Of a stretch of DNA of 27,496 nucleotides, positions 16,087 to 24,408 are shown one piece after another. The stretch comes from Heyndrickxia sporothermodurans (GTDB lineage: Bacteria; Bacillota; Bacilli; Bacillales; Bacillaceae_C). How positions within the stretch are numbered: position 1 is the first letter of the stretch; each line of letters opens with the position of its first letter. The notes below the pieces were generated by a model, which saw only the letters and a list, made by a program, of their open reading frames with translations, ran no database searches and was not told the origin of the DNA. Location of the stretch: assembly GCF_016785185.1 (NCBI RefSeq), contig NZ_JAEKDY010000041.1; one strand, given 5' to 3'. The translations under genes and the position numbers were made by a program.

Positions 16087-18045
16087 ATGCTTGTGTTTGA
16101 AAAGAAATTAGCTGATTTTGTTAAAAGGAATAATCTGTTAAAATATGGCGATTCTCTTCTAGTTGGGGTATCGGGTGGACCGGATTCTATTGCCTTGCTT
16201 CATTACCTACATCACAAAAAAACGAAATATCATCTTTCAATTATGGCAGCACATGTTGACCACATGTTAAGGGGGAATGAATCATATAATGACCTTAAGT
16301 TTGTTCAAAGTCTTTGTAAGCAATGGGATATTCCATGTGAAACGGTTCGGATAAATATTCAGGAAAAAATGGTACATGAACAAAAAGGATTTGAAGAAAC
16401 AGCTCGAATATATCGTTATCAATTTTTTGCGGATATAATGAAGAGACATCATCATCACAAACTGTTATTAGGTCACCATGGAGATGATCAGATTGAAACG
16501 ATATTAATGAGATTAACACGTGGAAGTACCGGAAAGGGAAGAGCGGGTATTCCACTTACGCGCCCTTTTGCTAATGGACAAATTGTAAGACCCCTCCTTT
16601 GTTTAACTAAGCAGGAGATTGAAGAATATTGTCATTTTTATGGATTACAGCCGCGAAGGGATCCAAGCAATCAAGATCAAGATTATACGAGAAATCGTTA
16701 TCGATTGAATATTTTGCCGTTTTTAAAAAGAGAAAACCAACACGTCCATGAACATTTTCAGCGTTTTAGTGAGGAAATAACAGAAGATGAGGATTATTTA
16801 CAGGAATTAACGCTGTTAAAAATGAATAAGCTATGGAATAAAAATGAAAATGAAATTACGATAGAAATTCCCTTGTTCAATGCAATGCCTTTGCCTTTAC
16901 AAAGAAGAGGGATTCAACTAATATTAAACTATCTTTACAAAGAAAATCTTTCTAATACGACTACCCATCATACTGACGCTATTCGAGACTTATTGGCAGA
17001 TCAAAAACCATCAGGTCAACTGGATCTTCCATTAGGTTTAAAAGTAAGAAGGTCATATCAAAAATGTATATTCTCTTTTAAACAGGAGTGGCCAACTCAT
17101 ACATATGAATTAAAATTATTTAAAGATAATGAGAAAAATCTACCTAATGGATATTTTATGAAATTAACTGAAGGAAAGGTATATGAACTTCAAGATGATG
17201 AAATATATCTACAGTTAGATGAAGCTCAACTCCCGTTAATTATTAGAAACAAAAGAATTGGCGATCGAATGAGGGTAAAAGGACTAAATGGAACAAAAAA
17301 AGTGAAGGATATATTTATTGATGAAAAAATCCCGAAAGACAAAAGGGAAGATTGGCCGATTGTCACTGATAATAAAGGCAAAATTTTATGGATACCAAAT
17401 TTAAAAAAATCCAGCTTTTGTTTTTTGCCAAATCCGGAGCAATCTTGTTACATCTTACAATACTCAAAGCAAACAACTCCTAGGGGGCAAGCATTTCAAA
17501 TGAAACAGGATATTGAAAAGATATTAATTAGTGAAGAAGAAATCCAAAAGAAAACAAAGGAATTAGCCGAAGAACTAACAATTGAATATAAGGATCGTTT
17601 CCCTTTGGCGATTGGTGTTTTAAAAGGTGCAACATTGTTTATGTCAGATTTATTAAAACAAGTGGATACATATTTAGAAATGGATTTCATGGATGTATCT
17701 AGCTATGGAAAATCGATGGTATCTTCAGGAGAAGTGAAAATTTTGAAGGATTTAGATACTTCTGTTGAAGGTAGAGATATTTTAATCATCGAAGATATCA
17801 TTGATAGTGGGCTTACATTAAGCTATTTAGTTGAGTTATTCCGTTATCGTAAGGCAAAGTCCATCAAAATTGTTACTTTATTAGATAAACCATCAGGCAG
17901 AAAAGCAAATATTGAAGCGGATTACGTCGGCTTCGAAGTTCCTGATGCCTTTGTCGTTGGCTATGGACTTGATTATGCTGAAAGATATCGTAATTTACCT
18001 TATATCGGTGTACTTAAGCCATCTGTGTATAACAAAGATGAATAG
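16087..18045 (+). CDS. tilS/hprT: Bifunctional TilS-HprT fusion: tRNA(Ile)-lysidine synthase and hypoxanthine phosphoribosyltransferase
   Basis: One frame of 652 residues. Residues 1 to about 460 are TilS, which uses ATP to attach lysine to C34 of tRNA-Ile(CAU). The PP-loop SGGPDS is at 29-34, followed by AHVDHMLRG, LGHHGDDQIETILMRL and the TRNRYR motif (201-206), with a C-terminal substrate-binding domain near 380-460. Residues 472-652 are HprT, which salvages hypoxanthine and guanine with PRPP. It has the flexible loop DVSSYGKS (536-543), PRPP motif EDIIDSG (569-575) and the tail RNLPYIGVLKP. In B. subtilis these are two adjacent genes; a fused form is annotated in Listeria. An internal ATG at 17500 (M472), with AGGGGG at 17482-17487, could also yield free HprT. 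Confidence 0.93.
   Translation: MLVFEKKLADFVKRNNLLKYGDSLLVGVSGGPDSIALLHYLHHKKTKYHLSIMAAHVDHMLRGNESYNDLKFVQSLCKQWDIPCETVRINIQEKMVHEQKGFEETARIYRYQFFADIMKRHHHHKLLLGHHGDDQIETILMRLTRGSTGKGRAGIPLTRPFANGQIVRPLLCLTKQEIEEYCHFYGLQPRRDPSNQDQDYTRNRYRLNILPFLKRENQHVHEHFQRFSEEITEDEDYLQELTLLKMNKLWNKNENEITIEIPLFNAMPLPLQRRGIQLILNYLYKENLSNTTTHHTDAIRDLLADQKPSGQLDLPLGLKVRRSYQKCIFSFKQEWPTHTYELKLFKDNEKNLPNGYFMKLTEGKVYELQDDEIYLQLDEAQLPLIIRNKRIGDRMRVKGLNGTKKVKDIFIDEKIPKDKREDWPIVTDNKGKILWIPNLKKSSFCFLPNPEQSCYILQYSKQTTPRGQAFQMKQDIEKILISEEEIQKKTKELAEELTIEYKDRFPLAIGVLKGATLFMSDLLKQVDTYLEMDFMDVSSYGKSMVSSGEVKILKDLDTSVEGRDILIIEDIIDSGLTLSYLVELFRYRKAKSIKIVTLLDKPSGRKANIEADYVGFEVPDAFVVGYGLDYAERYRNLPYIGVLKPSVYNKDE
17482..17502 (+). 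promoter_or_regulatory. Possible internal ribosome binding site and ATG for free HprT
   Basis: AGGGGG (17482-17487) lies 12 bases before an in-frame ATG (17500-17502). From that ATG the protein begins MKQDIEKILISEEEIQ, the usual HprT N-terminus, and would have 181 residues, the normal HprT length. Spacing is longer than ideal, so initiation may be weak. Confidence 0.5.
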
Positions 18046-18124
18046 GTCCAAAATAAGGAAGGAAATATAAAGAAGTGAATTCAAAAAAAGAAATAGCTGT
18101 TTATATAACTGGAAAGGTAAATTG

Positions 18125-18154
18125 TTGTAATCTTGAGAATTTCTATGATACTAT
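18125..18154 (+). promoter_or_regulatory. Candidate sigma-A promoter for ftsH
   Basis: TTGTAA (18125-18130), an 18-base spacer and TGATACTAT, an extended -10 with TACTAT at 18149-18154. It lies 37 bases before the ftsH ATG. Confidence 0.6.
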
Positions 18155-18190
18155 TGAATATAGTTTTTTGACCGTGGGAGGAGGTAAGGA

Positions 18191-20209
18191 ATGAGTAGAA
18201 TCTTTAGAAATACCATCTTTTATGTATTATTATTTCTCGTCCTTATTGGAATTGTAAGCTATTTTAACAATAACAATGAGTCGACAAAAGATATAACATA
18301 TGATCAATTTATTTCCCATTTAGAAAAAGGGGATGTAAAAGAATTTTCATCACAGCCTGAAAGAGGTGTGTATGAAGTTCGAGGTGAACTAAAGGATGCA
18401 GAGAAAACAAAATTCGTTACTTATGTATTGAATAGCCCGTCCGCCCTTGAACGGATTGAAAAAGCAGTCGATACAAGTGGTGCAAAAATGAATAATTTAC
18501 CTGCCAAGGAGACAAATGGCTGGGTTTCATTCTTCACATCAATTATTCCGTTTGTTATTATTTTCATCCTTTTCTTCTTCTTATTAAATCAAGCCCAAGG
18601 CGGCGGTGGCCGTGTAATGAACTTTGGGAAAAGTAAAGCAAAGCTTTATAATGATGAAAAGAAAAAGGTTCGTTTCCGTGATGTTGCCGGTGCGGACGAA
18701 GAGAAGCAAGAGCTGGTTGAAATAGTAGAGTTTTTAAAAGACCCACGTAAGTTTGCTGAGCTAGGGGCAAGGATTCCGAAAGGTGTTTTGCTTGTCGGAC
18801 CTCCTGGGACTGGTAAGACTTTATTAGCACGTGCAGTTGCTGGTGAGGCCGGAGTTCCATTCTTCTCAATCAGTGGTTCTGACTTTGTAGAAATGTTTGT
18901 TGGTGTGGGTGCATCTCGTGTTCGTGATTTATTTGAAAATGCTAAGAAAAACGCTCCATGTATTATATTTATCGATGAAATTGATGCGGTAGGTCGTCAA
19001 CGTGGTGCGGGTCTTGGTGGTGGTCACGATGAACGTGAGCAAACATTAAACCAATTACTTGTTGAAATGGATGGCTTTGGCGCAAACGAAGGAATTATTA
19101 TTGTTGCAGCAACGAATAGACCTGATATTCTAGACCCTGCGTTATTACGTCCGGGACGTTTCGACCGTCAAATTACTGTAGATCGTCCAGATGTAAATGG
19201 TCGTGAAGCTGTTCTGCGTGTTCATGCAAGAAATAAGCCGTTGGATGGAGACGTTGATTTAAAAGCCATTTCTCAAAGAACACCAGGTTTTTCTGGGGCG
19301 GATTTAGAAAACTTGTTAAACGAAGCGGCACTTGTTGCAGCTAGGCAAAACAAGAAGAAAATTGATATGTCAGATGTGGATGAAGCAACAGATAGAATAA
19401 TTGCGGGTGTATCGAAGAGAAGCCGTGTTGTTTCTAAAAAGGAAAGAAAAATTGTTGCTTATCATGAGAGTGGACACACGATTATAGGGCTTGTATTAGA
19501 TGAAGCGGAAATGGTTCATAAAGTAACGATTGTTCCACGCGGTCAAGCCGGAGGGTATGCGGTTATGTTGCCGAAGGAAGATCGTTATCTAATGACAAAA
19601 CCTGAACTTCTTGACAAAATTACCGGATTGTTAGGTGGACGCGTTGCAGAGGAGGTTACCTTTGGGGAAGTTTCCACTGGGGCTTCAAACGATTTCCAAC
19701 GTGCTACTAATATTGCGAGAAAAATGGTGACTGAATATGGAATGAGTGACAAGCTCGGACCTCTTCAATTTGGTCAATCGCAAGGTGGTCAAGTGTTCTT
19801 AGGTCGTGACTTTAATAATGAGCAAAACTATTCTGATAAGATTGCTTATGAAATCGATACTGAGATTCAAGATATTATTAAAGAATGTTATGAACGTGCT
19901 AGAAAGATCATCCTTGAAAATCGTGAAAAATTTACAATCATTGCAGAAACATTGTTAGAAGTTGAGACATTAGATGCTGAGCAAATTAAGCATATTTATG
20001 ATCACGGTACATTGCCGGACAGAAAGACTTCTACAACCGAACAGTTAAAATTTGATAAAGATGAGTCAACTGACCCATTAAAGGTCAATATCCAAAAGAA
20101 ACAGGAAGATTTCACTAAATCAGATGAGTTGAAAGATGAAGAGCGACCTGAAAAATTTGGACCTACTAGAGTTCCTAACCAAGACGATAAAGAGGAACCG
20201 AAAGAATAA
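18191..20209 (+). CDS. ftsH: ATP-dependent zinc metalloprotease FtsH
   Basis: Hexameric membrane AAA+ protease that degrades misfolded membrane proteins and specific regulators; in B. subtilis it also affects sporulation entry. The 672-residue protein has two N-terminal transmembrane helices (about 8-25 and 112-133) flanking a small extracytoplasmic domain. The AAA module follows: Walker A GPPGTGKT (203-210), Walker B IIFIDEID (258-265) and the arginine-finger region DPALLRPGRFDR. The zinc motif HESGH is at 425-429. The Glu/Lys-rich tail is variable in the family. GGGAGGAGG precedes the ATG. It is followed by a strong terminator. Confidence 0.98.
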   Translation: MSRIFRNTIFYVLLFLVLIGIVSYFNNNNESTKDITYDQFISHLEKGDVKEFSSQPERGVYEVRGELKDAEKTKFVTYVLNSPSALERIEKAVDTSGAKMNNLPAKETNGWVSFFTSIIPFVIIFILFFFLLNQAQGGGGRVMNFGKSKAKLYNDEKKKVRFRDVAGADEEKQELVEIVEFLKDPRKFAELGARIPKGVLLVGPPGTGKTLLARAVAGEAGVPFFSISGSDFVEMFVGVGASRVRDLFENAKKNAPCIIFIDEIDAVGRQRGAGLGGGHDEREQTLNQLLVEMDGFGANEGIIIVAATNRPDILDPALLRPGRFDRQITVDRPDVNGREAVLRVHARNKPLDGDVDLKAISQRTPGFSGADLENLLNEAALVAARQNKKKIDMSDVDEATDRIIAGVSKRSRVVSKKERKIVAYHESGHTIIGLVLDEAEMVHKVTIVPRGQAGGYAVMLPKEDRYLMTKPELLDKITGLLGGRVAEEVTFGEVSTGASNDFQRATNIARKMVTEYGMSDKLGPLQFGQSQGGQVFLGRDFNNEQNYSDKIAYEIDTEIQDIIKECYERARKIILENREKFTIIAETLLEVETLDAEQIKHIYDHGTLPDRKTSTTEQLKFDKDESTDPLKVNIQKKQEDFTKSDELKDEERPEKFGPTRVPNQDDKEEPKE

Positions 20210-20218
20210 ATATTTCTT

Positions 20219-20259
20219 AAAAGGACATTGTTATTATATAATAGCGATGTCCTTTTTTT
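20219..20259 (+). terminator. Terminator after ftsH
   Basis: AAAAGGACAT (20219-20228) pairs with ATGTCCTTTT (20247-20256). The stem can extend inward with G-T pairs, and a T-run follows. Confidence 0.88.
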
Positions 20260-20326
20260 ACGTTAGTGAGCAAAATTATGGTATGATGTTGGCATGTTAA
20301 ATTAGAATAGTTAAAGTGGTGAAAAT

Positions 20327-21097
20327 ATGTTATTCGTATTAGACGTTGGAAATACAAATATTGTATTAGGTGTATATGATAAAGATGAACTAAAGTATCA
20401 TTGGAGAGTTGAAACGAATCGTCATAAAACAGAAGACGAATATGCAATGGTGATACGATCTTTATTCCAACACGTAGGAATAGAATTTAAAGATATAAAT
20501 GGAATCATTATTTCAACCGTTGTTCCACCGATTATGTATACATTAGAGAGAATGTGTAATAAGTATTTTCATGTGAAACCTCTCGTAGTTGGACCCGGAA
20601 TTAAGACAGGCTTAGATATAAAGTATGAAAATCCTCGAGAGGTTGGAGCGGATCGAATCGTTAATGCTGTAGCAGGAATTAATGAATATGGCAGCCCGCT
20701 TATTATTGTTGACTTTGGTACAGCAACAACCTTCTGTTATATAAATGAGCATAGTCAATATATGGGAGGTGCTATTTCTCCCGGTATCGGAATATCAGTT
20801 GAAGCTTTATATTCAAGAGCCGCGAAACTACCGAGAATAGAAATTGCAAAAACTGATGAAATAATTGGCAAAAATACAGTTGCTGCGATGCAGGCTGGTC
20901 TTGTGTATGGCTATGTCGGTCAAGTTGAGGGTATTGTTAACCGTATGAAAGCAAACAGTAAAAAGGAGCCGATCGTCGTAGCGACCGGTGGACATGCAAA
21001 TTTAATTGCTAGTGAATCTAAGGCTATTGACATTGTTGATTCATTTTTAACGTTAAAAGGCTTAAGACTAATTTATAAAAGAAATATGAATGATTGA
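20327..21097 (+). CDS. coaX: Type III pantothenate kinase CoaX
   Basis: Cytosolic enzyme for the first step of coenzyme A synthesis, phosphorylating pantothenate. Type III enzymes belong to the acetate/sugar kinase/Hsp70/actin (ASKHA) fold. The 256 residues include the N-terminal phosphate loop DVGNTNIVLG (6-15), PREVGADRIVNAVAG with the catalytic aspartate D109, and DFGTATTF (129-136); GGHANL near the end contacts nucleotide. Length and motifs match the family. GTGGTGAAAA precedes the ATG. An extended -10-like TGGTATGAT (20279-20287) lies upstream without a clear -35. The stop codon lies 13 bases before the hslO start, so the two are probably co-transcribed. Confidence 0.96.
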   Translation: MLFVLDVGNTNIVLGVYDKDELKYHWRVETNRHKTEDEYAMVIRSLFQHVGIEFKDINGIIISTVVPPIMYTLERMCNKYFHVKPLVVGPGIKTGLDIKYENPREVGADRIVNAVAGINEYGSPLIIVDFGTATTFCYINEHSQYMGGAISPGIGISVEALYSRAAKLPRIEIAKTDEIIGKNTVAAMQAGLVYGYVGQVEGIVNRMKANSKKEPIVVATGGHANLIASESKAIDIVDSFLTLKGLRLIYKRNMND

Positions 21098-21110
21098 AGG
21101 GAAGGTTATA

Positions 21111-21989
21111 ATGGGTGATTATTTAGTAAAAGCTTTAGCATATAATAACCAAGTTCGTGCTTATGCAGTAACAAGTACAGAAACGGTTGGAGAGGCTGTT
21201 CAAAGACATTATACATGGCCTACTGCTTCCGCTGCGTTAGGGCGCTCCATGACAGCAGGAGTTATGATGGGAGCAATGTTAAAAGGAGAAGAAAAACTGA
21301 CTATCAAAATAGAAGGCAACGGTCCAGTCGGCCCAATTCTTGTTGATAGTAATTCTAAAGGGGAAGTACGTGGATATGTTACAAACCCCCAAGTTCACTT
21401 TGATTTAAATGAAAAAGGTAAATTGGATGTGCGAAGAGCTGTAGGCACCGAGGGGACATTAACAGTTGTTAAAGATTTAGGACTAAGAGAACATTTTTCA
21501 GGGCAAGTTCCTATCGTATCCGGTGAGCTCGGTGAAGATTTTACTTATTATTTTGCTACATCCGAACAAACTCCATCTTCTGTAGGTGTTGGGGTACTTG
21601 TAAATCCTGATAATTCAATCCTTGCATCTGGTGGCTTTATTATTCAATTATTACCTGGAACAGACAATAAAGTTATTGATGAAATTGAAAAAAGACTTCA
21701 ATCAACGGAACCAATTTCAAAGTTAATTCAAAAAGGATTGAATCCAGAAGAGATTTTAGAGAATATATTAGGAAAAGACAATGTAAAAATTGTTGAAACA
21801 ATGCCAGTACAATTTAAATGCAATTGCTCAAAAGAACGTTTTGGGGCAGCTATTATTAGTTTAGGAAAAGATGAAATTCAAGATATGATTACTGAAGATG
21901 GGAAAGCGGAAGCTCAATGTCATTTCTGCAATGAAAAGTACTTATTTTCCAAAGAAGAACTAGAAGAACTTTTAGAAGAAGCATATTAA
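21111..21989 (+). CDS. hslO: Redox-regulated chaperone Hsp33
   Basis: Cytosolic holdase chaperone that is off when reduced with zinc bound and is switched on by oxidative unfolding. The 292 residues contain the N-terminal core (WPTASAALGRSMTAG, VKIEGNGPVGPI-like segment, NPQVHFDLNEKGKLDV) and the C-terminal zinc switch with four cysteines: C237 and C239 (CNC) and C270 and C273 (CHFC). The spacing CxC then CxxC is diagnostic. A longer frame begins at ATG 21090 inside coaX, but the ATG at 21111 has GAAGGGAAGG just before it and gives the normal start MGDYLVKALAY. In B. subtilis a PrsA-like foldase gene (yacD) follows; here a terminator follows and then cysK. Confidence 0.96.
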   Translation: MGDYLVKALAYNNQVRAYAVTSTETVGEAVQRHYTWPTASAALGRSMTAGVMMGAMLKGEEKLTIKIEGNGPVGPILVDSNSKGEVRGYVTNPQVHFDLNEKGKLDVRRAVGTEGTLTVVKDLGLREHFSGQVPIVSGELGEDFTYYFATSEQTPSSVGVGVLVNPDNSILASGGFIIQLLPGTDNKVIDEIEKRLQSTEPISKLIQKGLNPEEILENILGKDNVKIVETMPVQFKCNCSKERFGAAIISLGKDEIQDMITEDGKAEAQCHFCNEKYLFSKEELEELLEEAY

Positions 21990-22016
21990 TGTAAAGGCAC
22001 GGATATTTTAGGAAAA

Positions 22017-22051
22017 AAGGCATAAGTATATAATACTTATGTCTTATTTTT
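22017..22051 (+). terminator. Terminator after hslO
   Basis: CATAAGTAT (22021-22029) and ATACTTATG (22033-22041) pair perfectly across a three-base loop. A-rich sequence precedes and TTATTTTTT follows. Confidence 0.8.
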
Positions 22052-22065
22052 TAAGAGTATTTTCT

Positions 22066-22094
22066 TTGACTTTTCAAATAGTAAGTGATAAATT
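22066..22094 (+). promoter_or_regulatory. Candidate sigma-A promoter for cysK
   Basis: TTGACT (22066-22071) is followed after 17 bases by TAAATT (22089-22094), preceded by TG one base upstream. The -10 is weak (4 of 6). cysK is under CymR control in B. subtilis, but I could not define a CymR box here. Confidence 0.45.
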
Positions 22095-22140
22095 TGAAAT
22101 AATTAAACCAATAAAAATACTCGGAATTTGAGGTGGGAGA

Positions 22141-23067
22141 ATGGCTCGTTTAGTTAATTCAATTGCCGAATTAGTCGGTGGAACACCAGTGGTGAAATTA
22201 AATCGTGCAACAAGTGAGAATCAAGCGGAAGTATATCTTAAACTCGAATATATGAATCCAGGAAGTAGTGTAAAAGACCGAATCGCTCTGGCGATGATTG
22301 AAGCTGCAGAAAAGGAAGGGAAAATAAAGCCTGGTGATACAATTGTTGAACCAACAAGCGGAAATACAGGTATTGGTCTAGCGATGATTGCCGCGGTCAA
22401 AGGTTATAATGCGGTCCTAGTGATGCCTGACACGATGAGTTTAGAACGGCGAAATCTCCTTCGTGCTTATGGTGCTGAACTTGTGTTAACACCAGGAGCA
22501 GAAGGGATGAATGGTGCGGTTAAAAAGGCTGAAAGCTTGGCTAATGAGAATGGATACTTCATGCCACAACAATTTAAAAATGAAGCGAATCCCGAAATTC
22601 ACCGTCTAACTACGGGTAAGGAAATTGTTGAACAAATGGGTGAGCAGTTAGATGCTTTTGTATCCGGAATTGGTACAGGTGGAACGATTTCCGGTGCCGG
22701 TGAAGTGTTGAAAGAAAAATACCCGGATATTAAAATAGTTGCAGTTGAACCAAAGGATTCACCGATTCTTGCTGGTGGAAAACCAGGCCCTCATAAAATT
22801 CAAGGACTTGGTGCTAACTTTGTTCCAGACACTTTAAATAGGGAAATCTATGATGAAATTATTCACGTAGGCACAGAGGAAGCATTTGAAGCATCAAGAA
22901 GAGTAGCAAAAGAAGAAGGAATATTAGGTGGAATCTCTGCTGGTGCAGCCATCCACGCTGCATTAAAAGTTGCTTCAGAACTTGGAAAAGGTAAAAAAGT
23001 ATTAGCTATTATTCCAGACAATGGAGAGCGTTATTTAAGTACTGCATTATATCAATTTGAGGATTAG
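22141..23067 (+). CDS. cysK: Cysteine synthase (O-acetylserine sulfhydrylase)
   Basis: PLP-dependent enzyme that makes cysteine from O-acetylserine and sulfide. The 308 residues show the PLP lysine K45 in SSVKDRIA, the substrate loop PTSGNTGIG (71-79), the phosphate-binding glycine loop GIGTGGTISGAG near 173-184 and the C-terminal serine-containing GGISAGAA. The N-terminus SIAELVGGTPVVKLN is typical of CysK rather than CysM or cystathionine beta-synthase. The ATG at 22141 has GAGGTGGGAG before it. It stands alone between terminators; in B. subtilis the pab genes follow, but here folP comes next. Confidence 0.97.
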   Translation: MARLVNSIAELVGGTPVVKLNRATSENQAEVYLKLEYMNPGSSVKDRIALAMIEAAEKEGKIKPGDTIVEPTSGNTGIGLAMIAAVKGYNAVLVMPDTMSLERRNLLRAYGAELVLTPGAEGMNGAVKKAESLANENGYFMPQQFKNEANPEIHRLTTGKEIVEQMGEQLDAFVSGIGTGGTISGAGEVLKEKYPDIKIVAVEPKDSPILAGGKPGPHKIQGLGANFVPDTLNREIYDEIIHVGTEEAFEASRRVAKEEGILGGISAGAAIHAALKVASELGKGKKVLAIIPDNGERYLSTALYQFED

Positions 23068-23089
23068 AAATTAAATAATTTACTCTTTT

Positions 23090-23119
23090 AGGCAATCGGT
23101 AACCCCGTTTGCCTTTTTG
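23090..23119 (+). terminator. Terminator after cysK
   Basis: AGGCAA (23090-23095) pairs with TTGCCT (23109-23114), with further C-G pairs inside, followed by a T-run. Confidence 0.75.
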
Positions 23120-23216
23120 TGTTCACATATCTTACTCAACTTAGATTATGGGTTGTGAAATGTAATGTGAAAGCGTTAGACTGTAAATAGGAATCATTAT
23201 GGAAGGAGATAAATGA

Positions 23217-24050
23217 ATGACTCAAGTACTTCATTGTCGCTCACATCAATTAGATTATAAAAATAAAACATTAATAATGGGAATTTTAAATATAACACCT
23301 GATTCCTTTTCAGACGGTGGGAAATACGATGACATGGGAAATGCGGTGAAACGTGCAAAACAAATGATTCAGGATGGTGCTGATATTATAGATATTGGTG
23401 GAGAGTCCACCAGACCTGGTCATGTCAAAGTAAGTGCTGAAGAAGAAATTTCAAGGGTTGTACCTGTCATAAAAGAACTATCTAATACACTCGATGTTCC
23501 ATTGTCTATCGATACATATAAAGCAAAGACTGCCGAACAGGCAATATTAGCAGGTGCACATATCGTCAATGATATTTGGGGGGCAAAGGAAGATCCCGAA
23601 ATTGCTAATGTCGCTGCTGAACATGAAGTACCTATTATTCTTATGCATAATAGAAAAAATCTAAACTATACAAATTTTATTCGTGATGTTATATCCGATT
23701 TATATGAAAGCATTACTATTGCAAAAAAAGCCGGTATAAAGGATGAAAATATTGTATTAGATCCAGGAATAGGTTTCGCTAAAGATTTACATCAACAAAT
23801 TGAATTGATGAAAAATCTGGATAAAATTGTTGGGTTAGGGTATCCAGTCCTTTTAGGAACTTCGAGGAAATCAATGATTGGTCAAATTATGAAATTACCC
23901 GTTGAAGAACGAATGGAAGCAACAGGAGCGACAGTTTGTTTTGGTATCCAAAAAGGTTGCCAAATTATGAGGGTACACGATGTTAAAGAAATTAGTAGAA
24001 TGTCAAAAATGATGGATGTTCTTGTCGGTAAGGGTGAAATAAATGGATAA
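23217..24050 (+). CDS. folP: Dihydropteroate synthase
   Basis: Called sul in B. subtilis. It condenses 6-hydroxymethyl-7,8-dihydropterin pyrophosphate with p-aminobenzoate in folate synthesis and is the target of sulfonamides. The 277 residues include the first signature GILNITPDSFSDGG (22-35), the second, IDIGGESTRPG (about 60-70), then DTYKAKTAEQAI, HIVNDIWGA, and the C-terminal GTSRKSMIG and RVHDVKE. No residue looks out of place. AAGGAG precedes the ATG. It opens an overlapping run, folP-folB-folK-yazB. With no pab genes upstream, it needs its own promoter, which I could not define clearly. Confidence 0.97.
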   Translation: MTQVLHCRSHQLDYKNKTLIMGILNITPDSFSDGGKYDDMGNAVKRAKQMIQDGADIIDIGGESTRPGHVKVSAEEEISRVVPVIKELSNTLDVPLSIDTYKAKTAEQAILAGAHIVNDIWGAKEDPEIANVAAEHEVPIILMHNRKNLNYTNFIRDVISDLYESITIAKKAGIKDENIVLDPGIGFAKDLHQQIELMKNLDKIVGLGYPVLLGTSRKSMIGQIMKLPVEERMEATGATVCFGIQKGCQIMRVHDVKEISRMSKMMDVLVGKGEING

Positions 24051-24408
24051 AATTATAATCAATAATATGGAGTTTTATGGATATCACGGAGTATTGCCTG
24101 AGGAAAATCGACTCGGTCAAAGATTTCGTGTAACGTTAACCCTTGAGCTAGATTTACAAAAAGCGGGGAAAACTGATAACTTACATGATACTGTAAGCTA
24201 TGCAGAAGTTTATGAGGTTTGTAAAGAAATCGTAGAGGGAAGACCCCACCAGTTATTGGAATCTGTTGCAGAAAATCTTTCCGAAGCGATTTTGGAAAGC
24301 TTTCCACTTATTGAACAAATTACTGTACAATTAATCAAACCGGATCCGCCAATACGTGGACATTACCAATCAGTTGCAGTTGAAATATCAAGGAGAAAAA
24401 GCCGATGA
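24043..24408 (+). CDS. folB: Dihydroneopterin aldolase
   Basis: Cleaves 7,8-dihydroneopterin to 6-hydroxymethyl-7,8-dihydropterin and glycolaldehyde, the step before FolK. The 121-residue protein shows the family start (INNMEFYGYHGVLPEENRLGQ), the DTVSYAEVY segment and the C-terminal region VQLIKPDPPIRGHYQSVAVEI, whose lysine is a catalytic residue in the family. It overlaps folP by eight bases and folK by four, so translation is likely coupled. AAGGGTGA lies within the end of folP. Confidence 0.96.
   Translation: MDKIIINNMEFYGYHGVLPEENRLGQRFRVTLTLELDLQKAGKTDNLHDTVSYAEVYEVCKEIVEGRPHQLLESVAENLSEAILESFPLIEQITVQLIKPDPPIRGHYQSVAVEISRRKSR

Noticed and set aside
23166..23180. TGAAAGCGTTAGAC upstream of folP as a catabolite-responsive (cre) site
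   Set aside because: The left half fits the cre consensus but the right half does not, and there is no metabolic reason to expect CcpA control of folate genes.
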